This document shows, piece after piece, positions 33,909 to 42,816 of a stretch of 64,000 bases of DNA (positions within the stretch are counted from its first letter, which is position 1; each line of letters begins with the position of its first letter). The notes beneath the pieces are model-generated. The model searched no databases and was not told the DNA's origin. It saw only the letters and a list, made by a program, of their open reading frames with translations. A program made the translations under genes and the position numbers. Source of the stretch: Microbaculum marinum (lineage in GTDB: Bacteria; Pseudomonadota; Alphaproteobacteria; Rhizobiales; Tepidamorphaceae); NCBI RefSeq assembly GCF_042646165.1, contig NZ_JBHRTC010000018.1, one strand, 5' to 3'.

Positions 33909-35147
33909 ATGACTCCGCTGCGCCCGCTCGCCCCGCTTCTGGCCACCGCCGGCATCCTGCTCGCCGGCAACGGCGTGCAGGGCACGATGATCGCCCTGCG
34001 CGGCTCCATCGCCGGATTCGAGCCCTGGCTCATCGGCCTGATGGGAACCGCATATTTCGGCGGCTTCATAGTTGCATGCGTGTATGCCCCGCGGCTCGTC
34101 AAGGCCGTCGGACACATCCGCGTCTTCGCGGCGCTCGCTGCGGTCGCCTCCGCGGGAACCCTGTGCCTGGTCCTGATCATCGATCCGTGGGTGTGGATCG
34201 CCCTGCGGTTCATGATGGGGTTCTGCTTTTCCGGCCTGTTCACCGTGATGGAAAGCTGGATCAACTCGAACGCGGAGAGTTCGGACCGGGCGCGGATCCT
34301 CAGCATCTACCGGCTGATCGATCTCGGCGCGGTGACCGGGGCGCAGTACCTGCTGCCGCTGTTCGGGGCCGGCGGGTTCGAGCTGTTCGCGATCGTCGCG
34401 ATGTTCTTCGCGCTGTCGCTGGTTCCCGTCTCGCTGGCCGACCGGTCGGTTCCCGAACCGCCCGACGAGGTCCGCTTCAAGCTCAAGGTCGTCTGGGCGA
34501 TCTCGCCGCTCGCCACGATCGGCTGCGTGACGATCGGCCTGACCAACTCGTCGTTTCGCCTGATCGGGCCCCTATACGCCGAGTCGATGGGGCTCGACGT
34601 CGCGCAGATCGCGACGTTCATGGGCGCGGGCATCGTCGGCGGCGCCGCCCTGCAGATTCCGCTCGCGATCTTCTCCGACAAGCTCGACCGGCGCTGGACG
34701 CTACTGGCGGCGACGAGCGGGGCGGTGCTGGCCGGCCTGCTGCTCAGCGCCACCGGGCCGGGCGAGCCCTGGCGGCTGTATCTCGGCATCTTCCTGTTCG
34801 GCGCCTTCGCGCTGCCGCTCTATTCGCTGTCGGCGGCCCACGCCAACGACCTCGCGCCGCCCGGCCAGTACGTTCTGGTCGCCGCCGGGCTGACATTCTT
34901 CTTCGCGGTCGGGGCGATGGTCGGACCACTGGTGTCGTCGTGGACGATCGAGACGTTCGGCGCCTCCTCGCTGTTCATGTTCACCAGCGCGGTGCACGGC
35001 GCCTTCATCCTGATCGCGCTCTGGCGCATCGCCGCGGGCAAGCGCATACCGCGTTCGGCGCGGACACGGTTCGTGTCGCTATTGAGGACGTCGCCGGCTA
35101 TCTTCAGGCTTGCCGAACGCCGGGACGGTCGCAAAGAATCGCCCTAG
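33909..35147 (+). CDS. MFS transporter
   Basis: A 412-residue major facilitator with about twelve hydrophobic segments. Segment one is LAPLLATAGILLAGNGVQG. The loop 2-3 region is poorly matched to the classical GxxxDRxGRR. The second half contains the related SDKLDRRWTLL motif between segments 8 and 9. Substrate-defining features are absent. Family members of this YcaD-like subgroup are proton-driven exporters or uptake systems for small molecules. The ATG at 33909 follows a TATAAG and an inverted repeat. It is followed, after 96 bases, by rnd in the same direction. Confidence 0.85.
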   Translation: MTPLRPLAPLLATAGILLAGNGVQGTMIALRGSIAGFEPWLIGLMGTAYFGGFIVACVYAPRLVKAVGHIRVFAALAAVASAGTLCLVLIIDPWVWIALRFMMGFCFSGLFTVMESWINSNAESSDRARILSIYRLIDLGAVTGAQYLLPLFGAGGFELFAIVAMFFALSLVPVSLADRSVPEPPDEVRFKLKVVWAISPLATIGCVTIGLTNSSFRLIGPLYAESMGLDVAQIATFMGAGIVGGAALQIPLAIFSDKLDRRWTLLAATSGAVLAGLLLSATGPGEPWRLYLGIFLFGAFALPLYSLSAAHANDLAPPGQYVLVAAGLTFFFAVGAMVGPLVSSWTIETFGASSLFMFTSAVHGAFILIALWRIAAGKRIPRSARTRFVSLLRTSPAIFRLAERRDGRKESP

Positions 35148-35243
35148 TGTCGGAGAGAACATGTCCGAATCAACAAGACGATCAAGCGACCGGCCGGTTC
35201 CAGGGGACCCCCTGACGTTGAACAGGCCGGTCATGGAAACCTC

Positions 35244-36482
35244 ATGAAGCTGATTACGAAGACTGCCGATCTCGACAAGGCCTGCCGCACATTTTCCTCC
35301 CACGATTATGTCGCCGTCGATACCGAGTTTCTCAGGGACGTCACCTACTGGCCGCGACTCTGCCTGATCCAGATGGCAGCGCCCGGCACCGACGTCGCCC
35401 TCGTCGATGCCCTGGCGCCGGACCTTGACCTCAAGCCGTTCCTGGACCTGATGGCCGACGAGACGGTGACGAAGGTCTTCCACGCCGCCCGCCAGGACGT
35501 CGAGATCATCTATCACCTGGGCGGGCTGATCCCGCACCCGCTGTTCGACACGCAGGTGGCCGCCGCCGTGTGCGGCCATGGCGAGTCGGTCGGCTACGAG
35601 GCGCTGGTCCGCGAGATCGTCCAGGGGACGATCGACAAGAGCCATCGCTTCACCGACTGGTCGAGACGGCCGCTGAGCGACGCGCAGCTGGCGTATGCGG
35701 CGGCCGACGTGATCCACCTGCAACCGATCTACGAGGCGCTCCAGGCCGAGGTGGACAAGGTGGAGCGGCACGAATGGATCCGCGAGGAGATGGACATCCT
35801 GACTTCTCCGGAAACCTACAACACCGATCCGGCGGAGGCCTGGCGGCGGCTCAAGATGAAGGTGCGCAAGCCAAGGGAGTTCGCCGCCTTCAAGGCGCTC
35901 GCGGAATGGCGCGAGAAGGAGGCCCAGACCCGCGACGTGCCGCGCAGCCGCGTCCTCAAGGACGACGGCCTCTACGAGATCGCCGTGCACCTGCCCGATT
36001 CCGAATCCTCCCTGGCCCGGCTCAGGGCCGTGCCGAAGGGCTACGAACGCTCCTCCGCCGGCCGCGAGATCCTCAAGCTCGTCAGGCAGGTGAAAGAGCT
36101 CCCCGACAAGGAGCTGCCGCCGATTCCGCGCCCGAACGGCCCGCAGCGGATGTCCGGTCCGGTCTCCGACCTGCTGAAGGTGCTGCTGAAGGCTGTGGCC
36201 GCGCAGAACAAGGTCGCCTCGCGCCTCGTGGCGACCAGCGACGACATCGAGGCGATTGCGGCGGACGACGACGCCGACGTGGCGGCTCTGAAGGGGTGGC
36301 GGCGGGAGATATTCGGCGACAAGGCCCTCGACCTGAAGCATGGCCGCCTGTCGCTCGCGGTCGACGGCAACCGGCTGTCGTTCGATGAGCGCGATCCGCC
36401 CGAGAAGCCGGCCAAGTCCAGGAAGAGGCGGCGGCGCAAACCGGCAGGCTCCGAAACCGGTCAGAAGGCCGACGCCGGCTGA
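35244..36482 (+). CDS. rnd: Ribonuclease D
   Basis: 3'-5' exoribonuclease acting in tRNA 3'-end maturation. At 412 residues it has the DEDDy exonuclease domain: VAVDTEFLRD (first Asp and Glu, about residues 27-29), KVFHAARQDVEII (Asp near residue 84) and YAAADVIHL (Tyr and Asp near residue 152-156). One HRDC domain follows (about 205-290; FAAFKALAEWREKEAQTRDVPRSRVL), then a second helical region and a Lys/Arg-rich tail. It ends six bases before the convergent ppx stop codon. In alphaproteobacteria rnd and the ppk-hdaA cluster are commonly near each other. Confidence 0.94.
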   Translation: MKLITKTADLDKACRTFSSHDYVAVDTEFLRDVTYWPRLCLIQMAAPGTDVALVDALAPDLDLKPFLDLMADETVTKVFHAARQDVEIIYHLGGLIPHPLFDTQVAAAVCGHGESVGYEALVREIVQGTIDKSHRFTDWSRRPLSDAQLAYAAADVIHLQPIYEALQAEVDKVERHEWIREEMDILTSPETYNTDPAEAWRRLKMKVRKPREFAAFKALAEWREKEAQTRDVPRSRVLKDDGLYEIAVHLPDSESSLARLRAVPKGYERSSAGREILKLVRQVKELPDKELPPIPRPNGPQRMSGPVSDLLKVLLKAVAAQNKVASRLVATSDDIEAIAADDDADVAALKGWRREIFGDKALDLKHGRLSLAVDGNRLSFDERDPPEKPAKSRKRRRRKPAGSETGQKADAG

Positions 36483-36488
36483 TCCGGA

Positions 36489-38072
36489 CTAGTCAGACGT
36501 GACGATTTCCGCCTTGCGGCCGATGAGCCTGGCGAGCTGCTTGAGGCGGGTGAGCACCCGCGGACCGGACAGTTTCGCCAGTTCGCCGGGCAGGTGCAGC
36601 ACGACGGTCCGGTGCTCGACGGCGAGGTCGGCCTTGTCGATCACGCCGGGCATGGCACCGCTGATCAGATAGGCGACCCGCAGGGCGCCGCTGAGGATCC
36701 GCGCCCGATCGATCATGCGCGCCGACGCCAGTTCGCGGATGCGCGGGCTCAGGTGATCATCGACGAGCCCGGCATGCCGGTAGAAGACCGCCAGGGCGAG
36801 ATAGGCACGGCCGGGGTGATCGATGCCGGTGAACGAGGCATAGGCGATGATGTTGAGGCTGTGCTCGCCGCGGTAGTCCGGGTGCGAGCGCCAGCCGATG
36901 TCCGCCAGCAGGCAGGCGGCATGCCGGAGCCGGCGCTCCTCGGCGGTTTCGTCCAGCCCCGTCGACTCCAGGAACTTGTCGGTCCACGAGCACAGTTCCC
37001 GGGCGAATGCCGGCGAGCGCGAGCGCAGGAAGGACAGTTCGGCGCAGGCGGCAAGCAGCGGATCGCTCTTGCGGCCCGCCTCGTCGAGCAGCGTGTAGAG
37101 CAGGCCCTCGCGCACCCCGAGCGCCGACATGACGATGCGCCTCGGCTCGCTGCGGCGCAGGACATGCTCGACCACCATGGCGCCGTAGGGCAGCAGGTCG
37201 CGGCGGGCCGACGAGACGGCGTCGATGGAGTCCAGCGAATCCGGTTTGACGCGGCGCACCAGCCGGACGAACTCCAGCGCCTCGGCCGCGCCGATCTCGT
37301 AGCCGTGGGTGACGTGCAGCGGATAGCCGCACTGCGCCATGTGCAGTCGCGCCAGCGCGCGGAACGTTCCGCCGATCGCGTAGAAGTCCCGATCCCTGCC
37401 GTCGGCGAGCACCTTGGAGTCGCCGATCGCGTCGACGACAAGCTTTTCCGCCCTCTTCATGGAGCGGCCGGCGAGATCCTGCAGGCGCAGGCCGCCGAGC
37501 GGCAGCGTCTCGCCGGTGCCGATGCCGTCGCCGCGGATGTCGACCACCTCGAAGCTGCCGCCGCCGAGGTCGCCGGCGATCCCGTCAGGATCGTGGATGC
37601 CGGCGATGACGCCGTAGGCGGACAGTTCGGCTTCCTCGGCCCCGTCGAGCACCCTGATCTTGTGGCCGACGATGGCTTCCACCTGTTCGACGAACTTCGA
37701 ACCGTTGCTCGCTTCGCGCACCGCCGCCGTCGCGATGACATGGATCGACCCGACGCCGATCTGCCTTGAAAGCGCATGGAAACGGGCCAGCGACTCCAGC
37801 GCCAGCGCCACCGAGGCGTCCTCGAGACGGCCGAGCGTCGCGACGTGGCGGCCGAGCCCGCACAACACCTTCTCGTTGAATATCGGGGTCGGACTGCGCG
37901 TCAGACCCTCGTAAACGACGAGTCGGACGGAGTTCGATCCGATATCGACGACGGCTACCGGCTCCAGGTGGCCCAGGCGGCCGGGAGCGGCATTGAGTGC
38001 AGCAGCGGCCTCAGGCGCCGGTAATTCCGCCGGCGATAGACCTCGGTGAATGTTGTTCAACAGACTTTCCAC
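36489..38072 (-). CDS. ppx: Exopolyphosphatase / guanosine pentaphosphatase
   Basis: Ppx/GppA phosphatase of the actin-like ATPase (ASKHA) superfamily; it removes terminal phosphates from polyphosphate and may also act on pppGpp. The 527-residue product shows PVAVVDIGSNSVRLVVYEG near residues 38-54, IATAAVREASNG, AGDLGGGSFEVVDI for the second phosphate loop, and a C-terminal HD-like region (HAACLLADIGWRSHPDYRGEH). The annotated GTG start at 38072 makes it overlap the 3' end of ppk by 62 bases. A TTG at codon 5 is another possible start. Confidence 0.92.
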   Translation of the reverse strand: MESLLNNIHRGLSPAELPAPEAAAALNAAPGRLGHLEPVAVVDIGSNSVRLVVYEGLTRSPTPIFNEKVLCGLGRHVATLGRLEDASVALALESLARFHALSRQIGVGSIHVIATAAVREASNGSKFVEQVEAIVGHKIRVLDGAEEAELSAYGVIAGIHDPDGIAGDLGGGSFEVVDIRGDGIGTGETLPLGGLRLQDLAGRSMKRAEKLVVDAIGDSKVLADGRDRDFYAIGGTFRALARLHMAQCGYPLHVTHGYEIGAAEALEFVRLVRRVKPDSLDSIDAVSSARRDLLPYGAMVVEHVLRRSEPRRIVMSALGVREGLLYTLLDEAGRKSDPLLAACAELSFLRSRSPAFARELCSWTDKFLESTGLDETAEERRLRHAACLLADIGWRSHPDYRGEHSLNIIAYASFTGIDHPGRAYLALAVFYRHAGLVDDHLSPRIRELASARMIDRARILSGALRVAYLISGAMPGVIDKADLAVEHRTVVLHLPGELAKLSGPRVLTRLKQLARLIGRKAEIVTSD

Positions 38073-40263
38073 GTCCCGACAGGCTCGGATTGGTCATGAA
38101 ATAGTGATGCACATTGAATGGCTTGTCGTCCTTCTCCGGCAGGATCCGGACCGAATCGCCATTCGGCAGAAGGCGCCAACTCTGCTGGTTGTCCTTCATG
38201 TTCGCCACCATGATCTGGTCCAGCACCTGCGCGTGAACGGTCGGGTTGGTGATGGGCGCCATCGCCTCGACCCGCCGCACCAGGTTGCGCGGCATCCAGT
38301 CGGCCGAGCTGATGTAGACCAGTGCCTCCGGCGAGGGAAGCGCGTGGCCGTTGCCGAACGCGCAAATTCGCGAGTGCTCCAGGAACCGGCCGACGATGCT
38401 CTTCACGCGGATGTTGTCCGACAGGCCCGGCACGCCGGGGCGCAGGCAGCAGATGCCGCGGACGACCAGGTCGACCTGCACGCCCGCCTGGCTTGCCTTG
38501 TAGAGGGCATCGATGACGTCGGCGTCGACGACCGAGTTCATCTTCGCCCAGATCGCCGCCGGCCTCCCCGCCTCCGCGTGTCCTATCTCCCGCCAGATGT
38601 TGTCGAGCACCGTCTTCTTGATCGTGTACGGCGACACGGTCATCGACTCCAGGCCCTGCGGCTCGGCGTAGCCGGTGATGAAATTGAATATGCGGATGAC
38701 GTCGCGCGTGATCGCCGGGTTGACGGTGAAATAGGACAGGTCCGTGTAGATGCGGGCCGTCACCGGATGATAGTTGCCGGTGCCGATGTGGACGTAGGAG
38801 GCAAGCTGGCCGGATTCACGACGTACCACGAGCGACAGCTTGGCATGCGTCTTCAGTTCGACGAAGCCGTAGACCACCTGGACGCCGGCGCGTTCCAGGT
38901 CCCGTGCCCAGCGGATGTTCGCCTCTTCGTCGAAGCGCGCCTTGAGTTCGACGACGGCGGTCACCGACTTGCCCGATTCCGCAGCGTCTGCGAGCGCCCG
39001 GACGATCGGAGAGTCGTTGCTGGTCCGATAGAGCGTCTGCTTGATCGCAACCACGTCCGGATCGGCGGCGGCCTGACGGAGGAACTGCAGCACCACGTCG
39101 AAGGACTCATAGGGGTGGTGGACGATCAGGTCCTTCTGCCGGATCGCCGCGAAGCAGTCGCCGCCATGATCGCGGATACGTTCGGGGAACCTCGCGGTAT
39201 ATGCGGGGAACTTGAGCTCCGGCCGGTCGACCGAAACGAGCTGGGAGAATTCCGAAAGGGCCAGGACACCGTCGACGACGTGGATCTCGTCGTTCTGGAC
39301 GCCGAGTTCCTTCGCAACGAAGCCGCGCAAGGGTCCGGGCATCGCGCTCTCGAGTTCCAGCCGTATCACCGACCCGCGCCGGCGCCGCTTGAGTGCACTC
39401 TCGAAGAAGCGGACCAGATCCTCGGCTTCTTCCTCCAGTTCGATGTCGCTGTCACGGATGACCCGGAACGCACCACCGCCTGTGACGGTGTAGCCGGGAA
39501 AGAGCCTTCCGGTGAACAGTTCGATCGCCCCTTCGAGTCGGATGAACCGCTGCTTCAGGCGCCCTCCGTGCGTCTCGTCGGGCAGCGGCACGAAACGGTC
39601 GATCTTGTTGGGCATGCGGACCAGGGCGCGCATCGGACGCCCGTCCTCGATACGCTTCAGCTCAAGCGCGACCGTGAAGCCGAGGTTGGGGATGAACGGA
39701 AATGGATGGGCAGGATCGATCGCGAGCGGCGTCAGCACCGGGAAGATGTATTCGAGAAAGTGCTGCTCAAGCCATTCGCGGTCCTTCATCGTGGTCTGCG
39801 TGGCCTCGACGAGATCGATGTCGGCCTCGGACATCTCCGATCGAAGCGAGGCCAGCGCTTTCTGCTGGTCCGTCGTCAGGGCCCGCACCGCGGCGTCGAT
39901 CTCCGCCAGCTGCTGGCGCGGCGTCAGTCCGTCCTGGCTCCGGCTGACGATTCCTTCGCGCTCCTGCCCCTTGAGGCCAGCCACGCGAACCATGAAGAAC
40001 TCATCCAGGTTGTTGGCGGAAATCGAGAGGAACCGGAGCCGCTCCAGCAGCGGATGGCCGCGGTTTTCCGCCTCTTCGAGGACCCGTCGGTTGAACCCCA
40101 GCCAGGACAGCTCACGATTGACGAAACGATCGGGAGACGACATCCAGTCATCCTTCGAACGCTCCGGCGGCAATGGCGCCGCCGCCTCTGAGTCCGCGAT
40201 AGGGCGGGGGGCGCCGACTCCCTCCGCCTCGTTCACCAGTTTCGCCGGCTGCTGCATACTCAT
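38011..40263 (-). CDS. ppk: Polyphosphate kinase 1
   Basis: Membrane-associated enzyme that reversibly transfers the gamma phosphate of ATP onto polyphosphate through a phospho-histidine. The 750-residue protein begins with the N domain (RFVNRELSWLGFNRRVLEEAENRGHPLLERLRF). The H-domain contains KQTLYRTSNDSPIVRAL and the C-terminal catalytic domains carry HAKLSLVVRRE and VHIGTGNYHP with the phosphorylated His candidates. All are strongly conserved. ppk precedes ppx on the same strand with a 62-base overlap, giving coupled synthesis and degradation of polyphosphate. hdaA lies upstream in the same direction after 66 bases. Confidence 0.96.
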   Translation of the reverse strand: MSMQQPAKLVNEAEGVGAPRPIADSEAAAPLPPERSKDDWMSSPDRFVNRELSWLGFNRRVLEEAENRGHPLLERLRFLSISANNLDEFFMVRVAGLKGQEREGIVSRSQDGLTPRQQLAEIDAAVRALTTDQQKALASLRSEMSEADIDLVEATQTTMKDREWLEQHFLEYIFPVLTPLAIDPAHPFPFIPNLGFTVALELKRIEDGRPMRALVRMPNKIDRFVPLPDETHGGRLKQRFIRLEGAIELFTGRLFPGYTVTGGGAFRVIRDSDIELEEEAEDLVRFFESALKRRRRGSVIRLELESAMPGPLRGFVAKELGVQNDEIHVVDGVLALSEFSQLVSVDRPELKFPAYTARFPERIRDHGGDCFAAIRQKDLIVHHPYESFDVVLQFLRQAAADPDVVAIKQTLYRTSNDSPIVRALADAAESGKSVTAVVELKARFDEEANIRWARDLERAGVQVVYGFVELKTHAKLSLVVRRESGQLASYVHIGTGNYHPVTARIYTDLSYFTVNPAITRDVIRIFNFITGYAEPQGLESMTVSPYTIKKTVLDNIWREIGHAEAGRPAAIWAKMNSVVDADVIDALYKASQAGVQVDLVVRGICCLRPGVPGLSDNIRVKSIVGRFLEHSRICAFGNGHALPSPEALVYISSADWMPRNLVRRVEAMAPITNPTVHAQVLDQIMVANMKDNQQSWRLLPNGDSVRILPEKDDKPFNVHHYFMTNPSLSGRGKSVEQHSPRSIAGGITGA

Positions 40264-40329
40264 CGTTCCGTCTGAAAGACGCCGAACACTAAGAACGACA
40301 TGTGAAAATCAATTAATACCGTGCGAGAT

Positions 40330-41034
40330 TCACTCATGCGACCCGGGACTTTCGAGATTCGCCAACGTATGCGCCTCTGCAAGTGCACGCGCCGCCAAGG
40401 ACCGCGATATCGGGCGCTTCGATTCCGCGGCAAGCCGGTCGAGCCGGGCGACGATGTCGCGCGCCGCCGCGAAACTTCTCTCCATGCGTACCAGAATATA
40501 CCGCAGTACCGCCTCATCGACGGCGATCTGCCGATCGGCGAACAGCTTGATCACGACGGCCTGCAGCACCTCCTCGTCGGGCGGCGCAACCTCGACCACG
40601 GGAAGCCGGCTCAGGCGCGAATTCAGATCGCTCAGGCCCAGGGTCCAGCGCGGCGGCGGCTCTCGGGAGGTCAGCAGCACGGGAAGATCGGCGCGTTCGG
40701 CCGCGTTGAGCAAATGGAACATCGCCGCCTCGTCGAGGCCAGGACCGCAATCCTCCACCGCGATTGCGGGAGCATCGCCGATAAGGTCTGCCGGATCGCC
40801 CGACACCGCGGCAGCGTCCAGCCGGACGGCGCCGGAGCGCTGGCGCCAGACCTCGACGAGATGAGTCTTGCCGCTTCCGGGCGATCCAACCAGCACCAGG
40901 CCGGCATGCGGCCAGTCGGGCCATGAATCGATCGCTCGAACCGCCGCATCGTTGGAGCGGCTGACCAGCAGATCGTCTCGTCCCAGCGCTTCCCGGTGCG
41001 GCAGTTCCAGGACCAGCTGACGCGGCACGATCAT
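40330..41034 (-). CDS. hdaA: DnaA-related regulatory inactivation protein HdaA
   Basis: A 234-residue AAA+ protein resembling DnaA domain III but without the DNA-binding domain IV. Walker A is GSPGSGKT (50-57) and the Walker B strand reads PAIAVEDCG. Sensor 1 lies in LPVLLTSREPP and sensor 2 region in LRYILVRMERSFAAARDIVARLD. Hda-type proteins bind the beta clamp through an N-terminal short motif (here near QLVLELP, which fits the QLxL-type clamp-binding pattern) and stimulate ATP hydrolysis by DnaA, preventing re-initiation of replication. Its ATG overlaps the AI-2E gene's stop (ATGA, 41031-41034). Confidence 0.92.
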   Translation of the reverse strand: MIVPRQLVLELPHREALGRDDLLVSRSNDAAVRAIDSWPDWPHAGLVLVGSPGSGKTHLVEVWRQRSGAVRLDAAAVSGDPADLIGDAPAIAVEDCGPGLDEAAMFHLLNAAERADLPVLLTSREPPPRWTLGLSDLNSRLSRLPVVEVAPPDEEVLQAVVIKLFADRQIAVDEAVLRYILVRMERSFAAARDIVARLDRLAAESKRPISRSLAARALAEAHTLANLESPGSHE

Positions 41035-42131
41035 GACGGCGGCGCTTCTCCGCTGCCGCCCTTGTAGAGCTTGCTGTCAAGGTACTGCTGGAGCAGGAAA
41101 CGCGCCAGCACACCGAGGGCCGCGGCCAGGGGAACCGCCAGCAGCATTCCGACGAAACCGAACAGGTATCCGAACGCGAACAATGCGAAGATCAGCCAGA
41201 CGGGATGCAGGCCGATGTGGCCGCCGACCAGCTTCGGCTGGAGAATGTTGCCTTCCAGGAACTGTCCCGCGAGGAAGACGGCGGCGACCGCCGTTATCAT
41301 GATCCAGTCCGGCCAGAACTGTGCCAGCGCAACGCCCATCGACACCAGGAAGCCGACGATCGATCCGATGTATGGAATGAAACTGATCAATCCGGCGCCG
41401 AAGCCGATCACCAGTCCGAAATTCAGCCCGATAACCGACAAGCCGATCGCATAGAAAGTCCCGAGCACCAGACAAAGCAGTCCCTGCCCCCTGACGAAGC
41501 CGGCCAGGACGTCGTCGATCTGGTGCGCCAGCGACCGGATGGTGTCGGCATGCTCGCGCGGCAGCCAGCTGTCGATGCGCCCCATCATGCGATCCCAGTC
41601 GTTGAGGAGGTAGAAGGCGACGACGGGGGTGACCGTGAGAAGAGCGAACAGATTGACCAGAGCGAGGCCCCCGGTGACCAGGCCCTGCACGAGCTGACCG
41701 ACCCAGCCCGCTGCCTTGCCCAACAGGTCGCGGCTCGCGGCGGAGGGCGCCGATTCGCCTTGCTCCATGCCAAGCAGATCGCGCACCCAGCCGACCTGCA
41801 TCCATTCGCGCGTGAGGCTGTTGAAAAGATCCTGCAGCCGAGAACTGTACTGAGGAAGGTCGTCCATGAGCTGCGACAGCTGGTGGGACAGCAGCGGAAC
41901 GAGCGCCACCAGGAACAGGATGAACACGAGCGCGAATGCCACGAGGATGACGCTGGTGGCCAGAAGCCGGCTCAGGCCGAGCCTTTGCAGCCGGTCGGCG
42001 AGCGGGTCGAGCGCATAGGCCAGCGCCATGCCGGCGACGAAAGGCAGCAGGATCGGCCGCAGCACGAACAGCACGACGATCAGCAACAACAAGGCGACGA
42101 ACCAGAATACGAGCTGTCGCTGCAACGTCAT
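41031..42131 (-). CDS. AI-2E family (PerM-type) membrane permease
   Basis: The 366-residue polytopic protein has about eight membrane segments: two near the N-terminus (LVFWFVALLLLIVVLFVL; LSRLLATSVILVAFALVFILF) and a cluster after residue 150. The conserved YLLNDWDRM and GLNFGLVIGFGAGLISFIPYIGSIVGF motifs place it in the AI-2E/UPF0118 family. Members include Na/H antiporters and putative signal exporters; the substrate here is unknown. It is embedded between the CDP-alcohol transferase and hdaA with 4-base overlaps on both sides, an order conserved in many alphaproteobacteria. Confidence 0.9.
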   Translation of the reverse strand: MTLQRQLVFWFVALLLLIVVLFVLRPILLPFVAGMALAYALDPLADRLQRLGLSRLLATSVILVAFALVFILFLVALVPLLSHQLSQLMDDLPQYSSRLQDLFNSLTREWMQVGWVRDLLGMEQGESAPSAASRDLLGKAAGWVGQLVQGLVTGGLALVNLFALLTVTPVVAFYLLNDWDRMMGRIDSWLPREHADTIRSLAHQIDDVLAGFVRGQGLLCLVLGTFYAIGLSVIGLNFGLVIGFGAGLISFIPYIGSIVGFLVSMGVALAQFWPDWIMITAVAAVFLAGQFLEGNILQPKLVGGHIGLHPVWLIFALFAFGYLFGFVGMLLAVPLAAALGVLARFLLQQYLDSKLYKGGSGEAPPS

Positions 42132-42721
42132 GGCACTTCCCCATCAGCCGGCCGTTCGGGCGGCCCGTCCGGCGTCGCCGGCCCGTCCGCTATTGCCATG
42201 TGCCTGAGCCAATCGACCAGGTAGGCAAGCGCGGATAGTACCGTCAGTCCCGCCACAACGAAAACCAGCGCGTTCCGCACGTTCGTCATCGCCAACCCAA
42301 AGCCGAGATCGCCAAGTATCACCGCCGCCAGCACGATCTGGCCCGTCGTGTTCGCCTTGCTGATCATCAGCGGCGACATCGCAACCGGACGCGCCAGCAT
42401 CCACGACAACATTACCGCGCAAATGATGAACACATCGCGGCTGACCACGAGAAAGACCAGCCAGACCGGCATCTCGCCGAGAATCCCGAGGGACACGTAG
42501 ATGGACACGAGCAGCGCCTTGTCGGCGAGCGGGTCGATATAGGCGCCGAGCTCGGACTCCGAATGAAACGTCTTGGCGATGAAGCCGTCCACGGCATCGG
42601 AAATACCGGCGATCACGAACAGCCAGAAGGCGAGGTGAAACTGCCCGGTTATCAGTGCATAGACCACCGCCGGAACCAGCAGCAGCCGCGAGATCGAAAT
42701 GAAGTTGGGAAAGGTCACCAT
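42128..42721 (-). CDS. CDP-alcohol phosphatidyltransferase (PgsA-like)
   Basis: Integral-membrane enzyme that joins a CDP-diacylglycerol to an alcohol acceptor; family members make phosphatidylglycerol phosphate, among others. The 198-residue product has six hydrophobic helices. The catalytic motif Dx2DGx2A(R)x8Gx3Dx3D is read as D42, D45, G46, A49, Lys50, G59, D63, D67, with Lys in the usual Arg position. The start at 42721 (MVTFPNFISISRLL) matches the conserved family N-terminus; in-frame upstream sequence to 42838 is not. It overlaps the permease gene by four bases. PG-phosphate synthase is the commonest assignment, but the Lys variant leaves the acceptor open. Confidence 0.85.
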   Translation of the reverse strand: MVTFPNFISISRLLLVPAVVYALITGQFHLAFWLFVIAGISDAVDGFIAKTFHSESELGAYIDPLADKALLVSIYVSLGILGEMPVWLVFLVVSRDVFIICAVMLSWMLARPVAMSPLMISKANTTGQIVLAAVILGDLGFGLAMTNVRNALVFVVAGLTVLSALAYLVDWLRHMAIADGPATPDGPPERPADGEVP

Positions 42722-42816
42722 GTGCTCGCGATGAGGGCCGACCGCCATACAGGCACGGAAACGGCTTCCGGGCGCGGTCGGCGGGGACGACGGGTTAGAT
42801 GAGAGACAGGCAAAGC

